Of a DNA stretch of 64,000 bases, positions 43,908 through 52,922 are shown piece by piece. How positions within the stretch are numbered: position 1 is the first letter of the stretch; each line of letters starts with the position of its first letter. The translations under genes were made by a program, and so were the position numbers. The notes below the pieces were generated by a model, which made no database searches, was not told the origin of the DNA, and saw nothing but the letters and a program-made list of their open reading frames with translations. Source of the stretch: Rhodobacterales bacterium (GTDB lineage Bacteria; Pseudomonadota; Alphaproteobacteria; Rhodobacterales; Rhodobacteraceae); NCBI GenBank assembly GCA_025362795.1, contig JANYFE010000014.1:1-64000 (forward strand), read 5' to 3'.

Positions 43908-44365
43908 CGGTCCAACCGGACCTGATAACAGTTGTTCCGGGCCGACCGCACATGGACATAGGACACCCGTGGGTCGGCCAGCCGCGCCTCGGCCTCGGCC
44001 ACAATCCGCTCGGTGGGCACCACGGCACCCGTGCCATAAACGATCCGGTCATCGGCCCCGTAACCGCGCACAATGTAGTCGGGAGAGGACAAAATCTCGG
44101 GGACAACCGCGTCGCCGCCCGCCTTGCAGTTTGTTGCACACAGAAAGATCGGCCCCAGTTCGGCATAAGGCTGCAAGGCCGGAAAGGGTCGGTGCGCCAA
44201 CACGAGCATTTCTGCGTCTTTCGGGATCGATTTCAGACAGTGACGGCAGGGATTGCCATCACCATCCGACAGACGGCGCTCTGGCGTCTGGCCGTTGGCG
44301 TCGGCACCTCCGGCTTGATAGGCGCGAACAACGGCGGTGGGGATTGGTGTGAATGTGACGGGCAT
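43901..44365 (-). CDS. DUF1203 family protein
   Basis: A 154-residue protein matching DUF1203: CRHCLKSIPKDAEMLVLAHRPFP near 40-62, followed by IFLCATNCKAGG and SYVHVRSARNNCYQVRL at the C-terminus. The CxxC and the later Cys pair could bind a metal, which I infer. Function is unknown. It is transcribed on the minus strand 66 nt downstream of the HIT gene and convergent with the YdeI-like gene. Confidence 0.85.
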   Translation of the reverse strand: MPVTFTPIPTAVVRAYQAGGADANGQTPERRLSDGDGNPCRHCLKSIPKDAEMLVLAHRPFPALQPYAELGPIFLCATNCKAGGDAVVPEILSSPDYIVRGYGADDRIVYGTGAVVPTERIVAEAEARLADPRVSYVHVRSARNNCYQVRLDRQ

Positions 44366-44431
44366 GTTGACCTCTTTGCTGGAACCCGATTTACCAGTGC
44401 GGCACGCCGTGCGCGACCCGATCTTTGCGCT

Positions 44432-44809
44432 TTAGGTGACAGCTCGCTCCACCAATCGCCCCAAGGGCCGCCCGGCCAGAATGTGCACGTGATAGTGCGG
44501 CACCTCCTGCATGCCATTCACGCCGGCGTTGCTGATCACGCGATAGCCATCGCCCGACGCAATCCCCAACATCGCGCAAATCGCCGCAGCGGTACGGTGA
44601 AAATCGACCAGTTCCTCGACCGTGGCTTTGGCGGCGAAGTGGTCAAACGTCACATATGGCCCCTTCGGGATCACCAGAACATGCACCGGCGCTTGCGGAT
44701 GAATGTCGTGGAATGCCAGAGTGTTGGCAGTTTCCAACACTGTCTTGTTCGGGATTTCACCCCGCAGGATGCGCGCAAAGATATTGGTCGGGTCGTAAAT
44801 ATGCGCCAT
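44432..44809 (-). CDS. HIT-family nucleotide hydrolase
   Basis: A 125-residue histidine-triad protein of the HINT branch, which hydrolyse nucleoside phosphoramidates or adenylates. The triad HYHVHILAGR is near 106-115, and the N-terminal DPTNIFARILRGEIPNK is typical. The ATG at 44809 is favoured over an upstream in-frame ATG (44830). It lies 17 nt downstream of the DUF5928 gene and may share its transcript. Substrate unknown. Confidence 0.93.
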   Translation of the reverse strand: MAHIYDPTNIFARILRGEIPNKTVLETANTLAFHDIHPQAPVHVLVIPKGPYVTFDHFAAKATVEELVDFHRTAAAICAMLGIASGDGYRVISNAGVNGMQEVPHYHVHILAGRPLGRLVERAVT

Positions 44810-44826
44810 CGTGTTTGACCTTCCAA

Positions 44827-46404
44827 TCAATCGACAAACAGATATGCGGTCGCCGCAATCTCGCGGGCCTTTTCGACGGGAATATCAAGGAATTCGGCCA
44901 ATGGCACGGTGTTCTCATCGACCGTCGCAGCCTGCCTGATCCGGCTAAACCCCGCAAAACCCGCATCGCGTATCCCGTCGCTTTCAAACTTCACATCATA
45001 GCGGATCGTCGGCAACAGACGGTCAATCACTTCTTGCGGGCTCCGTTCGCCCGCCAGACCAACCCGCCGCGCATGGCCGATCAGATAATCGTCAGTGAAA
45101 TCACATTCTATCTCCAAGAGCCGCACCTTGGCTTTGTCGTTGTAGAAATCCTGCATCAGATCGGTGTTGGCCGGGTCGATGCACACGATCAGCTTGTCGG
45201 TCTGCCAATAGTCGAACAACATCCGCACCAAAGCCCGCCGGTGCCGCGTGCGTTTCTCCAGTGTGGTCTGGATGCCGCCAAGATCGGGCAGCGGGGTCGA
45301 CGATTCGTTGAACAGATAATCCACCGCCGGCATGTTCGTGACCTGCCGCACCCGGTCGACCAGCCGCTTGGCGACGTGCCACTTCTTGCATGTCACCATC
45401 AGCAAGGTCCGCTCGCGGCCCAGACTGCTTTCAGATTCCCAGAAGCGCGGCGCAAACCGCCGACCAACCCGGCCCCGTGCAGCCAGAAATTTGTACAGAC
45501 TGCGCCCTTCACCCGAAATGCTGAAATGCAGTCCGGTCGCGGCATATAGTTTGCCCAAACGTTCGCGCAAATCCTTGGCATCGACGCTGATCTTGCGGGC
45601 GAACAGATAATCCTGCGACAGCAGCAGATCATAATGGTCGTTGTGAAAGCTCACCGGCATGCCGTAATCGGTGAACATCAGAAAAGTCAGCGTACGGCTG
45701 CGAATCTCATGCTCTGGCACCAGATGACGCACGATGGTCTGAAAAAACGTCTCGTCCGGAATCCAGGTCGTTCGGAAAAACCGCATCACATCGGGACGGT
45801 TCTTGATGAAGTCCAGCACCCATTCCACCGTCCGCCGTCGCAGACACCACCACTGGCTGCCGATCTGCATCAGGATGTCATGCGGCACTTTGCGGGCCAG
45901 ACCGAGGCGTTGCTGCACCGCCATCGAGGCATAGAACAGTTTTTTATGGGCACGTTCGTTGAACCAATGGCGATAGATCAACCGCTCTGCCTTGATGCCG
46001 GTCTTGATCCAGTCGCTGGCGAAAAAATCAAAGCTTTCAATATAGTCCACTTCTGCGCCGTCCAGAAACGCATGGGCATATTCGGCGGTCTTGGTCGGCA
46101 TGCAGTCGCCCGACAGCATGTAAAAATGGGTGGCGCGCGGAAACGCTTCTGCCGCGGCCTGCACGGCATAGATCGTCGCCTGCACCAGGCTCCAGGCACC
46201 CCAACCGCATTTGATCCGCGTGGCGGCAAAGGCGACGGCCGGATTGGTCGCCAGTGCGTCTTGAATCTTGTCGAAGTCCTCGCGCCGGGACCGCGCGTCA
46301 AAATGGATTGCGATGCAGTCCCCCGCCGCCGTCAGGCGCTGGGCCTGGGCAATGATCCCGTCGGGATCCTTGTGGCATAACAAGATATAGGCGATTTTTG
46401 CCAT
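44827..46404 (-). CDS. Glycosyltransferase, core-2/I-branching type (DUF5928)
   Basis: A 525-residue protein. The N-terminal half (1-270) is a GT14 core-2 N-acetylglucosaminyltransferase/xylosyltransferase fold: AYILLCHKDPDGI, FHFDARS-like (IHFDARSRR), FYMLSGDCMPTK, and GSQWWCLRRRTV followed by the IPDETFFQT acidic motif. The C-terminal part is the Rhodobacterales DUF5928 region, with MVTCKKWHVAKRL and IECDFTDDYLIG. No signal peptide is seen, so it acts on a cytoplasmic nucleotide sugar. It is divergent from a sulfotransferase gene. They probably decorate the same surface glycan, which is inference. Confidence 0.87.
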   Translation of the reverse strand: MAKIAYILLCHKDPDGIIAQAQRLTAAGDCIAIHFDARSRREDFDKIQDALATNPAVAFAATRIKCGWGAWSLVQATIYAVQAAAEAFPRATHFYMLSGDCMPTKTAEYAHAFLDGAEVDYIESFDFFASDWIKTGIKAERLIYRHWFNERAHKKLFYASMAVQQRLGLARKVPHDILMQIGSQWWCLRRRTVEWVLDFIKNRPDVMRFFRTTWIPDETFFQTIVRHLVPEHEIRSRTLTFLMFTDYGMPVSFHNDHYDLLLSQDYLFARKISVDAKDLRERLGKLYAATGLHFSISGEGRSLYKFLAARGRVGRRFAPRFWESESSLGRERTLLMVTCKKWHVAKRLVDRVRQVTNMPAVDYLFNESSTPLPDLGGIQTTLEKRTRHRRALVRMLFDYWQTDKLIVCIDPANTDLMQDFYNDKAKVRLLEIECDFTDDYLIGHARRVGLAGERSPQEVIDRLLPTIRYDVKFESDGIRDAGFAGFSRIRQAATVDENTVPLAEFLDIPVEKAREIAATAYLFVD

Positions 46405-46552
46405 TTTCGAAACAGTTCACATCCCCGAAGGATCCTTGTTGCCCTAAATAGCTTTATCAGACATTGAAAAGACAGAGTTTCTTTGCTTTTTTACCGCTAG
46501 TTTTTGGCGGCGTCCGCTTAGAAGCCACAACACGGCAAGGAGTCGCTGTTTC

Positions 46553-47371
46553 ATGGGATTTCCCGGCACCTGGATGACTGAGAGCGAAAGCGTCGTGTAC
46601 CGCGTGGTGCCGAAATGCGCTTGCTCGACGATTGGTCAGATCATGTTCTACGCCGATCACGGCACGTTCTTTGATGGCGACATCCATGACGCGGCGGCCG
46701 GCATGCACAAATGGTCGATGGAGGCGAGCCAGCCGATTATCGAAAAAGCCGTCAGGGGGCACAAGATTTACAGCTTTACCTGCGTACGTAATCCTTACAC
46801 CCGTATCCTGTCGTCGTTCTTTGACAAAATCTGCGGCATTCAGCGCAACGGCAAACGCTATCGCGGCAATCTGGTGCCGCTGATCATCCAGAAATACGGA
46901 ATCGAAGTCGGCGGCGATGACGGCAAGGGAGAGTTCGACCAGATCGCCAGCTTTCGCCGGTTCCTGCTGTTCGTGCGCGACACCATCCGTTTCAAGAAAC
47001 CAATGGAGCCAGACATCCACTGGTCCGCGATGGCCGGCCATGTCAGCACCTTCATCGTCAACGGCGGGCGCTATAACCAGATTTTTTTCACCGAGAAATT
47101 TGACGAAGGCATGGCGCAGGTCGTCAAAAAGATGAAGCCGACGCACAAGATCGACCTGAAAACCATTCCCCGCTTCAACGAAAGCGAAGGACACGGTCCG
47201 ATCCGCGCCCACCCAGTCGAAGATTATTTCGATGACCTTTCGATGCACCTGATGTGGGAAATCTACAAACGCGACTTCCAGTGCTTCAAGTATGATTTCG
47301 AAAACCCCGCCAACAAGATGCCGCTGGCAGAGGTCGATCTGGATGAGGTTCACGCGAAGCTGGGGGAATGA
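46553..47371 (+). CDS. Sulfotransferase, family 2
   Basis: A 272-residue sulfotransferase that would transfer sulfate from PAPS. The 5'-phosphosulfate loop is VPKCACSTI (19-27), and the 3'-phosphate site is RNPYTRILSSFF (79-90). A C-terminal acidic, Trp-containing segment ends the fold. No signal peptide or membrane span is visible, so the acceptor is likely cytoplasmic. AAGGAG lies 10 nt upstream of the ATG. It is divergent from the GT14-type gene, with 148 AT-rich nt between the starts. Confidence 0.9.
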   Translation: MGFPGTWMTESESVVYRVVPKCACSTIGQIMFYADHGTFFDGDIHDAAAGMHKWSMEASQPIIEKAVRGHKIYSFTCVRNPYTRILSSFFDKICGIQRNGKRYRGNLVPLIIQKYGIEVGGDDGKGEFDQIASFRRFLLFVRDTIRFKKPMEPDIHWSAMAGHVSTFIVNGGRYNQIFFTEKFDEGMAQVVKKMKPTHKIDLKTIPRFNESEGHGPIRAHPVEDYFDDLSMHLMWEIYKRDFQCFKYDFENPANKMPLAEVDLDEVHAKLGE

Positions 47372-47433
47372 CTGGAAGTTCTTGATAGCTGGACCAAGTG
47401 AGCGACAGCGGCGAGATAGAAAGGGGGCGATCT

Positions 47434-48003
47434 GTGGAAGTTTGGATCATTGTGATTTTGGCTGGTCTGGCGGTCCTAGGCTTTTGGATCAATAGTGTAG
47501 ATGCGAACACCAAACGAAAACAGACCGACGGCTTCTCGTCCGTTCCCGGTTTTTCACCGAAGTTCGTTCATACCGCCGGAATTGATGGCATGGCCATCGC
47601 TCTCGATCCTTCGACTAGGAGAGTAGCCATCGGAAACGGCTCGTCGCCCCCAAAGCTGTTCAAGTTCTCTGAACTCGTTTCCATCGAAATACTTAAGAAC
47701 GGTAGCTCAATCACGCGAACCAATCGCGGAAGCCAAGCCGCGGGTGCAATTATGGGTGCGGTACTTCTAGGTCCGCTTGGGCTGCTTCTTGGTGGAGTGA
47801 CTGGTGCCAAACGGCAGGAGGAAAAGGTCGATAAGCTCACCCTGCGGCTTCATGTTTCTGACTTTGACCAACCGTTCTACGACGTTCCGTTTTTTAACGG
47901 GCCGCGAAGCAAGTCCACAAGCCCCTTAGTTGTGCAAGCATCCCAAAAGATTGACGAATGGCATTCTCGATTGAAGGCTGTTCTGAGCGATAATCAGCCA
48001 TAG
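47434..48003 (+). CDS. Orphan membrane protein with glycine-zipper segment
   Basis: A 189-residue protein of no recognised family. An N-terminal span (about 2-20, EVWIIVILAGLAVLGFWI) is followed by a soluble region of about 75 residues, then a Gly/Ala-rich hydrophobic stretch (AAGAIMGAVLLGPLGLLLGG, about 99-118) resembling a glycine zipper. The likely GTG start at 47434 has AAAGGGGG 7 nt upstream; GTG 47398 is less well placed. Its base composition and codons (ACT, AGT, TTC/TTT mix) are less GC-biased than those of its neighbours, which suggests recent acquisition. Confidence 0.7.
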   Translation: MEVWIIVILAGLAVLGFWINSVDANTKRKQTDGFSSVPGFSPKFVHTAGIDGMAIALDPSTRRVAIGNGSSPPKLFKFSELVSIEILKNGSSITRTNRGSQAAGAIMGAVLLGPLGLLLGGVTGAKRQEEKVDKLTLRLHVSDFDQPFYDVPFFNGPRSKSTSPLVVQASQKIDEWHSRLKAVLSDNQP

Positions 48004-48035
48004 AGGTTGACGAAAGCTTCGATATCGCAAGGGGC

Positions 48036-49019
48036 TCAGATCAGCCCTTCTTTCCGGAACAGCGCCTTCAAATCCGCCTCGGGTCTGGCGCCATAGTGGC
48101 TGATCACCTCTGCCGCCGCCACGCAGCCCATCCGCCCGCAGGTGACAAGCGATTGGCCAGTGGCGATACCGTACAGAAATCCCGCCGCGAACAGATCGCC
48201 CGCACCAGTTGCGTCGACCGGGATCAGACGGTGAACCGGTACGACCACCTTTTCGTCGCCGCGCAGCACGATCACTTCATCGCCTGACCGCGTGCAGGCC
48301 ACCAGCCCGGCATCCGCAGCCGCCAGTTTCAAAGCCGCGTCGAGGTCGGTCTGATACAGCGATGACCATTCGTGTTCGTTGCCGATCACATAGTCCAAGT
48401 CCTTGACCAGCCGACGGAAGTCATCGCGGTGCCGGTCGACGCAGAACGGGTCAGACAGGGCGATCCCCGCCTTGCCACCGCCCGCCTGACACAGCTGCGC
48501 CGCCCGCTCAAACGCCTGCATCCCCTTCGGCTTGTCGTAAAGATAGCCTTCCAGAAACAGCAACTCTGCCCGACCCGCCACCGCGTCCGCCACATCCTCC
48601 GGCCCGAGTTCCGAAGAGATCCCCAGATAGGTGTTCATCGACCGCTCACCATCCGGCGAGACAAAAATCATCGAGCGTGATGTCGGCAAATCACCGCCCG
48701 GCACCGGCGCGTTAACGAAATCAGTGCCGCCCTCTGCCATATGGCTAGCATAAAACCGCCCCAGCGCGTCGTCATGCACCCGGCCAATGAACCCGGTGCT
48801 CAGCCCCAGATTGCCCAACCCTGCCAAAGTGTTCGCCACCGACCCGCCCGGCGCCTGCACCCGTTCCTTCATTGCACCATACAGCAACTCGCCACGCTCT
48901 TTCTCGACCAGCTGCATAATGCCTTTCCCGATCCCCATCAGCTCCAGAAAGCTGTCATCGGCGGCCGAGAATACATCGACGATGGCATTGCCGATGCCGA
49001 CGACCCGATAGGTTTTCAT
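48036..49019 (-). CDS. Adenosine kinase / PfkB-type sugar kinase
   Basis: A 327-residue PfkB-family kinase of the adenosine-kinase branch, converting adenosine to AMP. It shows GNAIVDVF at the N-terminus, PGGSVANTLAGLGNLG (about 57-72) and the anion-hole/catalytic motif DATGAGDLFAAGFLYG (about 269-284). Exact specificity, adenosine or another nucleoside or sugar, cannot be decided by eye. Its start overlaps the nth stop codon by 4 nt (49016-49019), so it is translated with endonuclease III. Confidence 0.9.
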   Translation of the reverse strand: MKTYRVVGIGNAIVDVFSAADDSFLELMGIGKGIMQLVEKERGELLYGAMKERVQAPGGSVANTLAGLGNLGLSTGFIGRVHDDALGRFYASHMAEGGTDFVNAPVPGGDLPTSRSMIFVSPDGERSMNTYLGISSELGPEDVADAVAGRAELLFLEGYLYDKPKGMQAFERAAQLCQAGGGKAGIALSDPFCVDRHRDDFRRLVKDLDYVIGNEHEWSSLYQTDLDAALKLAAADAGLVACTRSGDEVIVLRGDEKVVVPVHRLIPVDATGAGDLFAAGFLYGIATGQSLVTCGRMGCVAAAEVISHYGARPEADLKALFRKEGLI

Positions 49020-49660
49020 GCAGTCTTTTCCTCATACAGACAGAATTCGTTGATCGGGCAGATCCCGCATTTCGGGCGGCGGGCGGTGCAGACATAGCGA
49101 CCATGCAGGATCAGCCAGTGATGGGCATGCTGTTGAAACTCCATCGGCACATTGTCCTCAATGGCGCGTTCCACCGCAACTTCCTCCTTTCCGGGTGCAA
49201 TTCCGGTCCGGTTTCCGACGCGAAAGATATGGGTGTCGACGGCCTGCGCCGGATGTCCGAACCACATGTTCAACACCACATTCGCCGTCTTTCGGCCCAC
49301 ACCGGGCAGGCTTTGCAAGGCGGCGCGGCTGGACGGCACCGCGCCGCCGAAACTCTGGATCAGCAACTGCGACAGTCGGATGACGTTCTTGGCCTTGTTG
49401 CGGTAAAGGCCGATGGTCCTGATATGCTGGATCAGGGCTACCTCGCCCAAAGCCACCATTTTCGTCGGCGTATCTGCCACTGCAAACAGGGCCTTGGTCG
49501 CCTTGTTCACCCCGACATCCGTCGCCTGCGCCGACAGTGCCACGGCCACCAGCAAGGTGAACGCGTTCACATGATGCAACTCGCCCTTCGGCTCCGCCTC
49601 CAGCTTTTGGAAGCGGGCGAAGATCGCCTTCATCGTCTGATACTCAAGCTGACGTGCCAT
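49016..49660 (-). CDS. nth: Endonuclease III
   Basis: A 214-residue DNA glycosylase/AP lyase that removes oxidised pyrimidines. The helix-hairpin-helix LPGVGRKTANVVLNM carries the catalytic Lys; VDTHIFRVGNR carries the catalytic Asp. Four cysteines in the order C-x6-C-x2-C-x5-C (CTARRPKCGICPINEFC) bind 4Fe-4S near the C-terminus. The start is the ATG at 49660 (MARQLEYQ). It is the first gene of a pair with adenosine kinase. The divergent Ada-like alkyltransferase begins 106 nt away, so two repair genes share a control region. Confidence 0.97.
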   Translation of the reverse strand: MARQLEYQTMKAIFARFQKLEAEPKGELHHVNAFTLLVAVALSAQATDVGVNKATKALFAVADTPTKMVALGEVALIQHIRTIGLYRNKAKNVIRLSQLLIQSFGGAVPSSRAALQSLPGVGRKTANVVLNMWFGHPAQAVDTHIFRVGNRTGIAPGKEEVAVERAIEDNVPMEFQQHAHHWLILHGRYVCTARRPKCGICPINEFCLYEEKTA

Positions 49661-49765
49661 CCCCGCCCTATGCCCGACCATAGGCCGCCAAACAAGCAAA
49701 ACGCGCAGCTTTCGGGTCGCAACCTTGGCACCAATTCCCTAAGTTGATTGCCAAGGAGATTCCAG

Positions 49766-50602
49766 ATGAACGACCATGCGCCCGCGCCTTATCACTACGC
49801 TGTCATCGCACGTGCGCTGACCATCATCGACGCTGACGGGCCGGGCCTGACGCTCGACGCGCTTGCCGCCAAAATGAACATGTCGCCCGCACATTTTCAG
49901 CGGCTGTTCTCACAATGGGTCGGCGTCTCGCCCAAGCGGTATCAGCAATATCTGACACTGGACCACGCACGCCGCCTGCTTGCCTCTCGGTTCACGGTGC
50001 TGGGCACCGCGCTGTCAACCGGCCTGTCCGGCGGCGGCCGCCTGCACGACCTGTTCCTGACCTGGGAGGCCATGAGCCCCGGCGAATACGCCAGCGGCGG
50101 CAAAGGTCTGCGGCTGGAATGGGGCCAATCGCAAACCGCCTTTGGCCCCGCTTTGGCGATGGCGTCGGATCGTGGCCTGACCGGGCTGGCGTTCAGCGAC
50201 GAAACCGGGGCGGACGCCGCACTGGCCGACCTCAAATCCCGGTGGCCGGCGGCGACCTTCACGGAAAACCAGTTGCGCCTTGGCCCAATGATCGACGCCG
50301 CTTTCGCCGGCCACCCGACCGCGATGCACCTGATCGGCGCACCCTTTCAGATCAAGGTATGGGAGGCGTTGATGGCGATCCCTTCGGGCCAAGTCACGAC
50401 CTATTCCGAAATCGCCGGGGCGATCGGAACCCCAAAAGCAGTCCGCGCCGTTGGCACCGCCGTCGGTCGCAACCCGATCAGCTTTTTCATTCCATGCCAC
50501 CGGGCCTTGCGAAAATCCGGTGGGCTGGGCGGCTATCACTGGGGCCTGCCCGTCAAACGCGCCATGCTGGCCTGGGAAGCCGCCCGCATGGATGCCGCCT
50601 GA
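49766..50602 (+). CDS. Ada-like methylated-DNA-protein cysteine methyltransferase with AraC domain
   Basis: A 278-residue fusion. Residues about 10-105 form an AraC-type helix-turn-helix (LTLDALAAKMNMSPAHFQRL and SPKRYQQYLTLDHARRLL). The C-terminal half (about 110-270) is an O6-methylguanine methyltransferase with the active-site Cys in SFFIPCHRAL and the DNA-binding RAVGTAVGRNP segment. It lacks the N-terminal Zn-Cys methylphosphotriester domain of E. coli Ada. The start is the ATG at 49766, with AAGGAGA 6 nt upstream. It probably both repairs alkylated DNA and regulates genes. Confidence 0.92.
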   Translation: MNDHAPAPYHYAVIARALTIIDADGPGLTLDALAAKMNMSPAHFQRLFSQWVGVSPKRYQQYLTLDHARRLLASRFTVLGTALSTGLSGGGRLHDLFLTWEAMSPGEYASGGKGLRLEWGQSQTAFGPALAMASDRGLTGLAFSDETGADAALADLKSRWPAATFTENQLRLGPMIDAAFAGHPTAMHLIGAPFQIKVWEALMAIPSGQVTTYSEIAGAIGTPKAVRAVGTAVGRNPISFFIPCHRALRKSGGLGGYHWGLPVKRAMLAWEAARMDAA

Positions 50603-50738
50603 GCCACCGCGGCAGGACGCCGCAAATGGATGCGCGGAAAACCGCTAGCACTGCTCTGCATCTGTGCCAGTCCCGCAGCGCCTGCTATAAACTGCGCACA
50701 GGCCACAATCGGCCAAAGGCAAATCGAGGCAGAAAAAC

Positions 50739-51395
50739 ATGATGATGAAATCCACTATCGCCGTTTCCATGGCGGGCGTTCTGGCACTTAGCGCCTGCGT
50801 GGACAGCACCACCCGTATCCAAGACCCCAATTATCGCGCCCAGAACGGGGCCGTTGCCGGCGCGCTGATCGGCGGCATTCTGGGGGCCGGGTCGGTCAAG
50901 AACGACAAGGGCCGCGCCGCGTTGCTGGGGGCCGCGCTTGGGGCTGCCGCCGGGGGTGCCATTGGGGCCAACCTTGACACTCAGGCGGCCGACCTGCGCA
51001 ACCGTCTTGGCAACCCGAACGTGACCGTGACAAACATGGGCAAATATCTGCTGGTCAATCTGCCGGACGATCTGCTGTTCGCCACCGACAGCGCCGCTGT
51101 ACAACCCGGCCTGCAAGGCGAAGTCCGCTCGATTGCAGCCAACCTCGTCAGCTATCCTGCCAGCACGATCCAGGTGATCGGCCACACCGACAACGTTGGC
51201 GCGTCTGCGTATAACGCCGATCTGTCGGTGCGTCGTGCGATCTCTGTGCGCGATATTCTGGTCGGTGCCGGTGTGCCCGCTGACCGCGTCAGTGCCTTTG
51301 GTCAGGGCGAAACCCAGCCGGTCGCCTCTAACCTGACTTCCGCCGGCCGCTCTGCAAACCGCCGCGTTGAAATCATCATCACGCCCAAGAACTGA
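50739..51395 (+). CDS. OmpA-family lipoprotein (YiaD-like)
   Basis: A 218-residue outer-membrane-anchored protein. The lipobox LSAC (Cys near 20) marks it as a lipoprotein. A glycine-zipper region follows (GAVAGALIGGILGAG and ALLGAALGAAAGGAIGA, about 38-78), then an OmpA peptidoglycan-binding domain (IQVIGHTDNVGAS, then GRSANRRVEIII) near 100-215. It probably ties the outer membrane to the wall. GGCAG-AAAAAC precedes the ATG. A bidirectional terminator follows. Confidence 0.93.
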   Translation: MMMKSTIAVSMAGVLALSACVDSTTRIQDPNYRAQNGAVAGALIGGILGAGSVKNDKGRAALLGAALGAAAGGAIGANLDTQAADLRNRLGNPNVTVTNMGKYLLVNLPDDLLFATDSAAVQPGLQGEVRSIAANLVSYPASTIQVIGHTDNVGASAYNADLSVRRAISVRDILVGAGVPADRVSAFGQGETQPVASNLTSAGRSANRRVEIIITPKN

Positions 51396-51412
51396 TCACG
51401 ACACTCACATGC

Positions 51413-51441
51413 AAAAGGCCCGGGTCATGCCCGGGCCTTTT
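51413..51441. terminator. Bidirectional rho-independent terminator between ompA-like gene and atpF
   Basis: AAAAGGCCCGGG and CCCGGGCCTTTT form a 12-bp perfect stem with loop TCATG. The terminal A/T runs give a U-tract on both strands. It lies between the lipoprotein stop (51395) and the atpF stop (51461). Confidence 0.9.
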
Positions 51442-51460
51442 CGTTTGTCCTTGGCTTTAG

Positions 51461-52024
51461 TCAGTGCAGTTTGGCCGCGACCTGAGCAATCGCCGCATCG
51501 ATCGAGGCTTTGGCCCCATCCGCGGTCATCTGCTTGGTCAACACTTCACCCGCAACCGCTACCGATACCGAAATCGCCTGATCGCGCACAGCACGTTCCG
51601 CCGCTTTTACGGCCGATTCAATTTGTTCTTCCGCTGCCGCCAACCGCCGGGTGATCGCACCCTCCAGATCAACCTTGGCCTGACCGGCCGCCGCCTGCGC
51701 CTCGTCCTTGGCGGTGGCGATGATCCGCGCCGATTGCTCTGCCACGTCCTTCATCTTCTTGTCATAGGACGCCAGCAACGCACGGGCCTCTTCACGCAGC
51801 AAACGGGCTTCGTCCAACTCGTTGCGGATCAGCGTGGCGCGGTCGTCCAGCAGACGACCCATCAGTTTGGGCACCCCCAGATAGATCAGCAGGCCGACAA
51901 AGACCAGAAACGCAATCGTCACCACAAATTCGGCGTTGTGCAGTGTGAAGAACGGCGCGTTTTCACCTTCTGCAAAGGCAGGAGATGCGATCAGGGCCAA
52001 CACAACAAACATCAGGCGTTTCAT
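51461..52024 (-). CDS. atpF: ATP synthase F0 subunit b
   Basis: A 187-residue peripheral-stalk subunit. An N-terminal signal-like stretch (MKRLMFVVLALIASPAFA) and a membrane span (about 32-52) precede a long charged helix rich in Ala, Glu and Arg (about 60-160) that forms the stator coiled coil. It is the last gene of the F0 operon, 3 nt downstream of the b' gene. The separate b and b' subunits are typical of alphaproteobacteria and chloroplasts. Confidence 0.95.
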   Translation of the reverse strand: MKRLMFVVLALIASPAFAEGENAPFFTLHNAEFVVTIAFLVFVGLLIYLGVPKLMGRLLDDRATLIRNELDEARLLREEARALLASYDKKMKDVAEQSARIIATAKDEAQAAAGQAKVDLEGAITRRLAAAEEQIESAVKAAERAVRDQAISVSVAVAGEVLTKQMTADGAKASIDAAIAQVAAKLH

Positions 52025-52027
52025 CGC

Positions 52028-52552
52028 TTACCCCTTCATCCGTGCCGAAACCGCAGCGGAAATCGCCTTGGCATCCGCTTGCCCGCCCAGTGCTGTCACC
52101 AGCGCCCCGGCGGTATCCTTGGCGACCTCTGCCACTGCATCCATCGCCCCGGCTTTGATCTCGGCGATCCGGCCTTCGCTTTCGGCCGCTTTGGCCGCGA
52201 TCTGCGCATCGGCTTTGGCGGTGGCGGCATCCAGACCTTTCTGGATCTCTGCCTTGGCTGCCGCGATGATCTTGGCCCCTTCGGCGCGGGCCTGAACCAG
52301 CGCATCCTGATAGGACTTTTCGGCGGCAACCGCCTTCTGTTTCAGCTCTTCCGCAGCAGCGAGATCACCCGAGATGGTGCCCCTGCGCTCGGCCAGAATG
52401 CCGGCGATGCGCGGCAAACCGATCCGCGACAGCACCAGATAAATCACGACCAGCGTGACGACGAGCCAGAAAATCTGGTTCGGAAACGTGCTGAAGTCCA
52501 GCTGCGGCATAGTGCCAGAGCTTGCGGCTTCCGTGGTTGCAGGTGTGGCCAT
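52028..52552 (-). CDS. atpF': ATP synthase F0 subunit b'
   Basis: A 174-residue second stalk subunit. After a short soluble head ([20 protein letters not shown]) there is one span (about 25-45, [20 protein letters not shown]) and a long Ala/Lys/Glu-rich helix. It pairs with subunit b as a heterodimer in the stator. The start is the ATG at 52552; the longer ORF upstream is not conserved. It is 72 nt downstream of atpE, with a possible hairpin between. Confidence 0.94.
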   Translation of the reverse strand: MATPATTEAASSGTMPQLDFSTFPNQIFWLVVTLVVIYLVLSRIGLPRIAGILAERRGTISGDLAAAEELKQKAVAAEKSYQDALVQARAEGAKIIAAAKAEIQKGLDAATAKADAQIAAKAAESEGRIAEIKAGAMDAVAEVAKDTAGALVTALGGQADAKAISAAVSARMKG

Positions 52553-52624
52553 GATATCCCTCCGTCGGACCTTCGGTTCGGTAAGGCGAGAGGCCAAAGC
52601 CCCCCGCAGTCACGAGACGAAAGA

Positions 52625-52867
52625 TCAGGCCTTGAGAACGAACATCAACAGCAGCGCGACCAAGAACGAGAAGATCCCGAACGCTTCAGCGAATGCGATG
52701 CCGATGAACAGCATGGGGGTCTGGCCCGGTGCGGCCGATGGGTTGCGCAGGGCGCCGGCCAGGAAGTTGCCGGCGACGTTGCCCACGCCGATCGCGGCGC
52801 AGCCCATGCCGATGCAAGCCAGGCCAGCACCGATATAGGCACCCATGTTTACGATATTGCCTTCCAT
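52625..52867 (-). CDS. atpE: ATP synthase F0 subunit c
   Basis: An 80-residue proteolipid with two transmembrane helices, forming the rotating c-ring. The loop with the conserved Arg-Asn ([11 protein letters not shown]) is at about 40-50 and the proton-carrying Glu lies in [14 protein letters not shown] (Glu about 61). The Gly-rich first helix ([21 protein letters not shown]) is normal. AAGGAG precedes the start by 7 nt, stronger than for its neighbours, as needed for the many copies per complex. Confidence 0.97.
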   Translation of the reverse strand: MEGNIVNMGAYIGAGLACIGMGCAAIGVGNVAGNFLAGALRNPSAAPGQTPMLFIGIAFAEAFGIFSFLVALLLMFVLKA

Positions 52868-52922
52868 GTCACTTCTCCTTGGACTGGTATGTCGTTGTAT
52901 ATGAACCGAAACCTTCGTGGTT

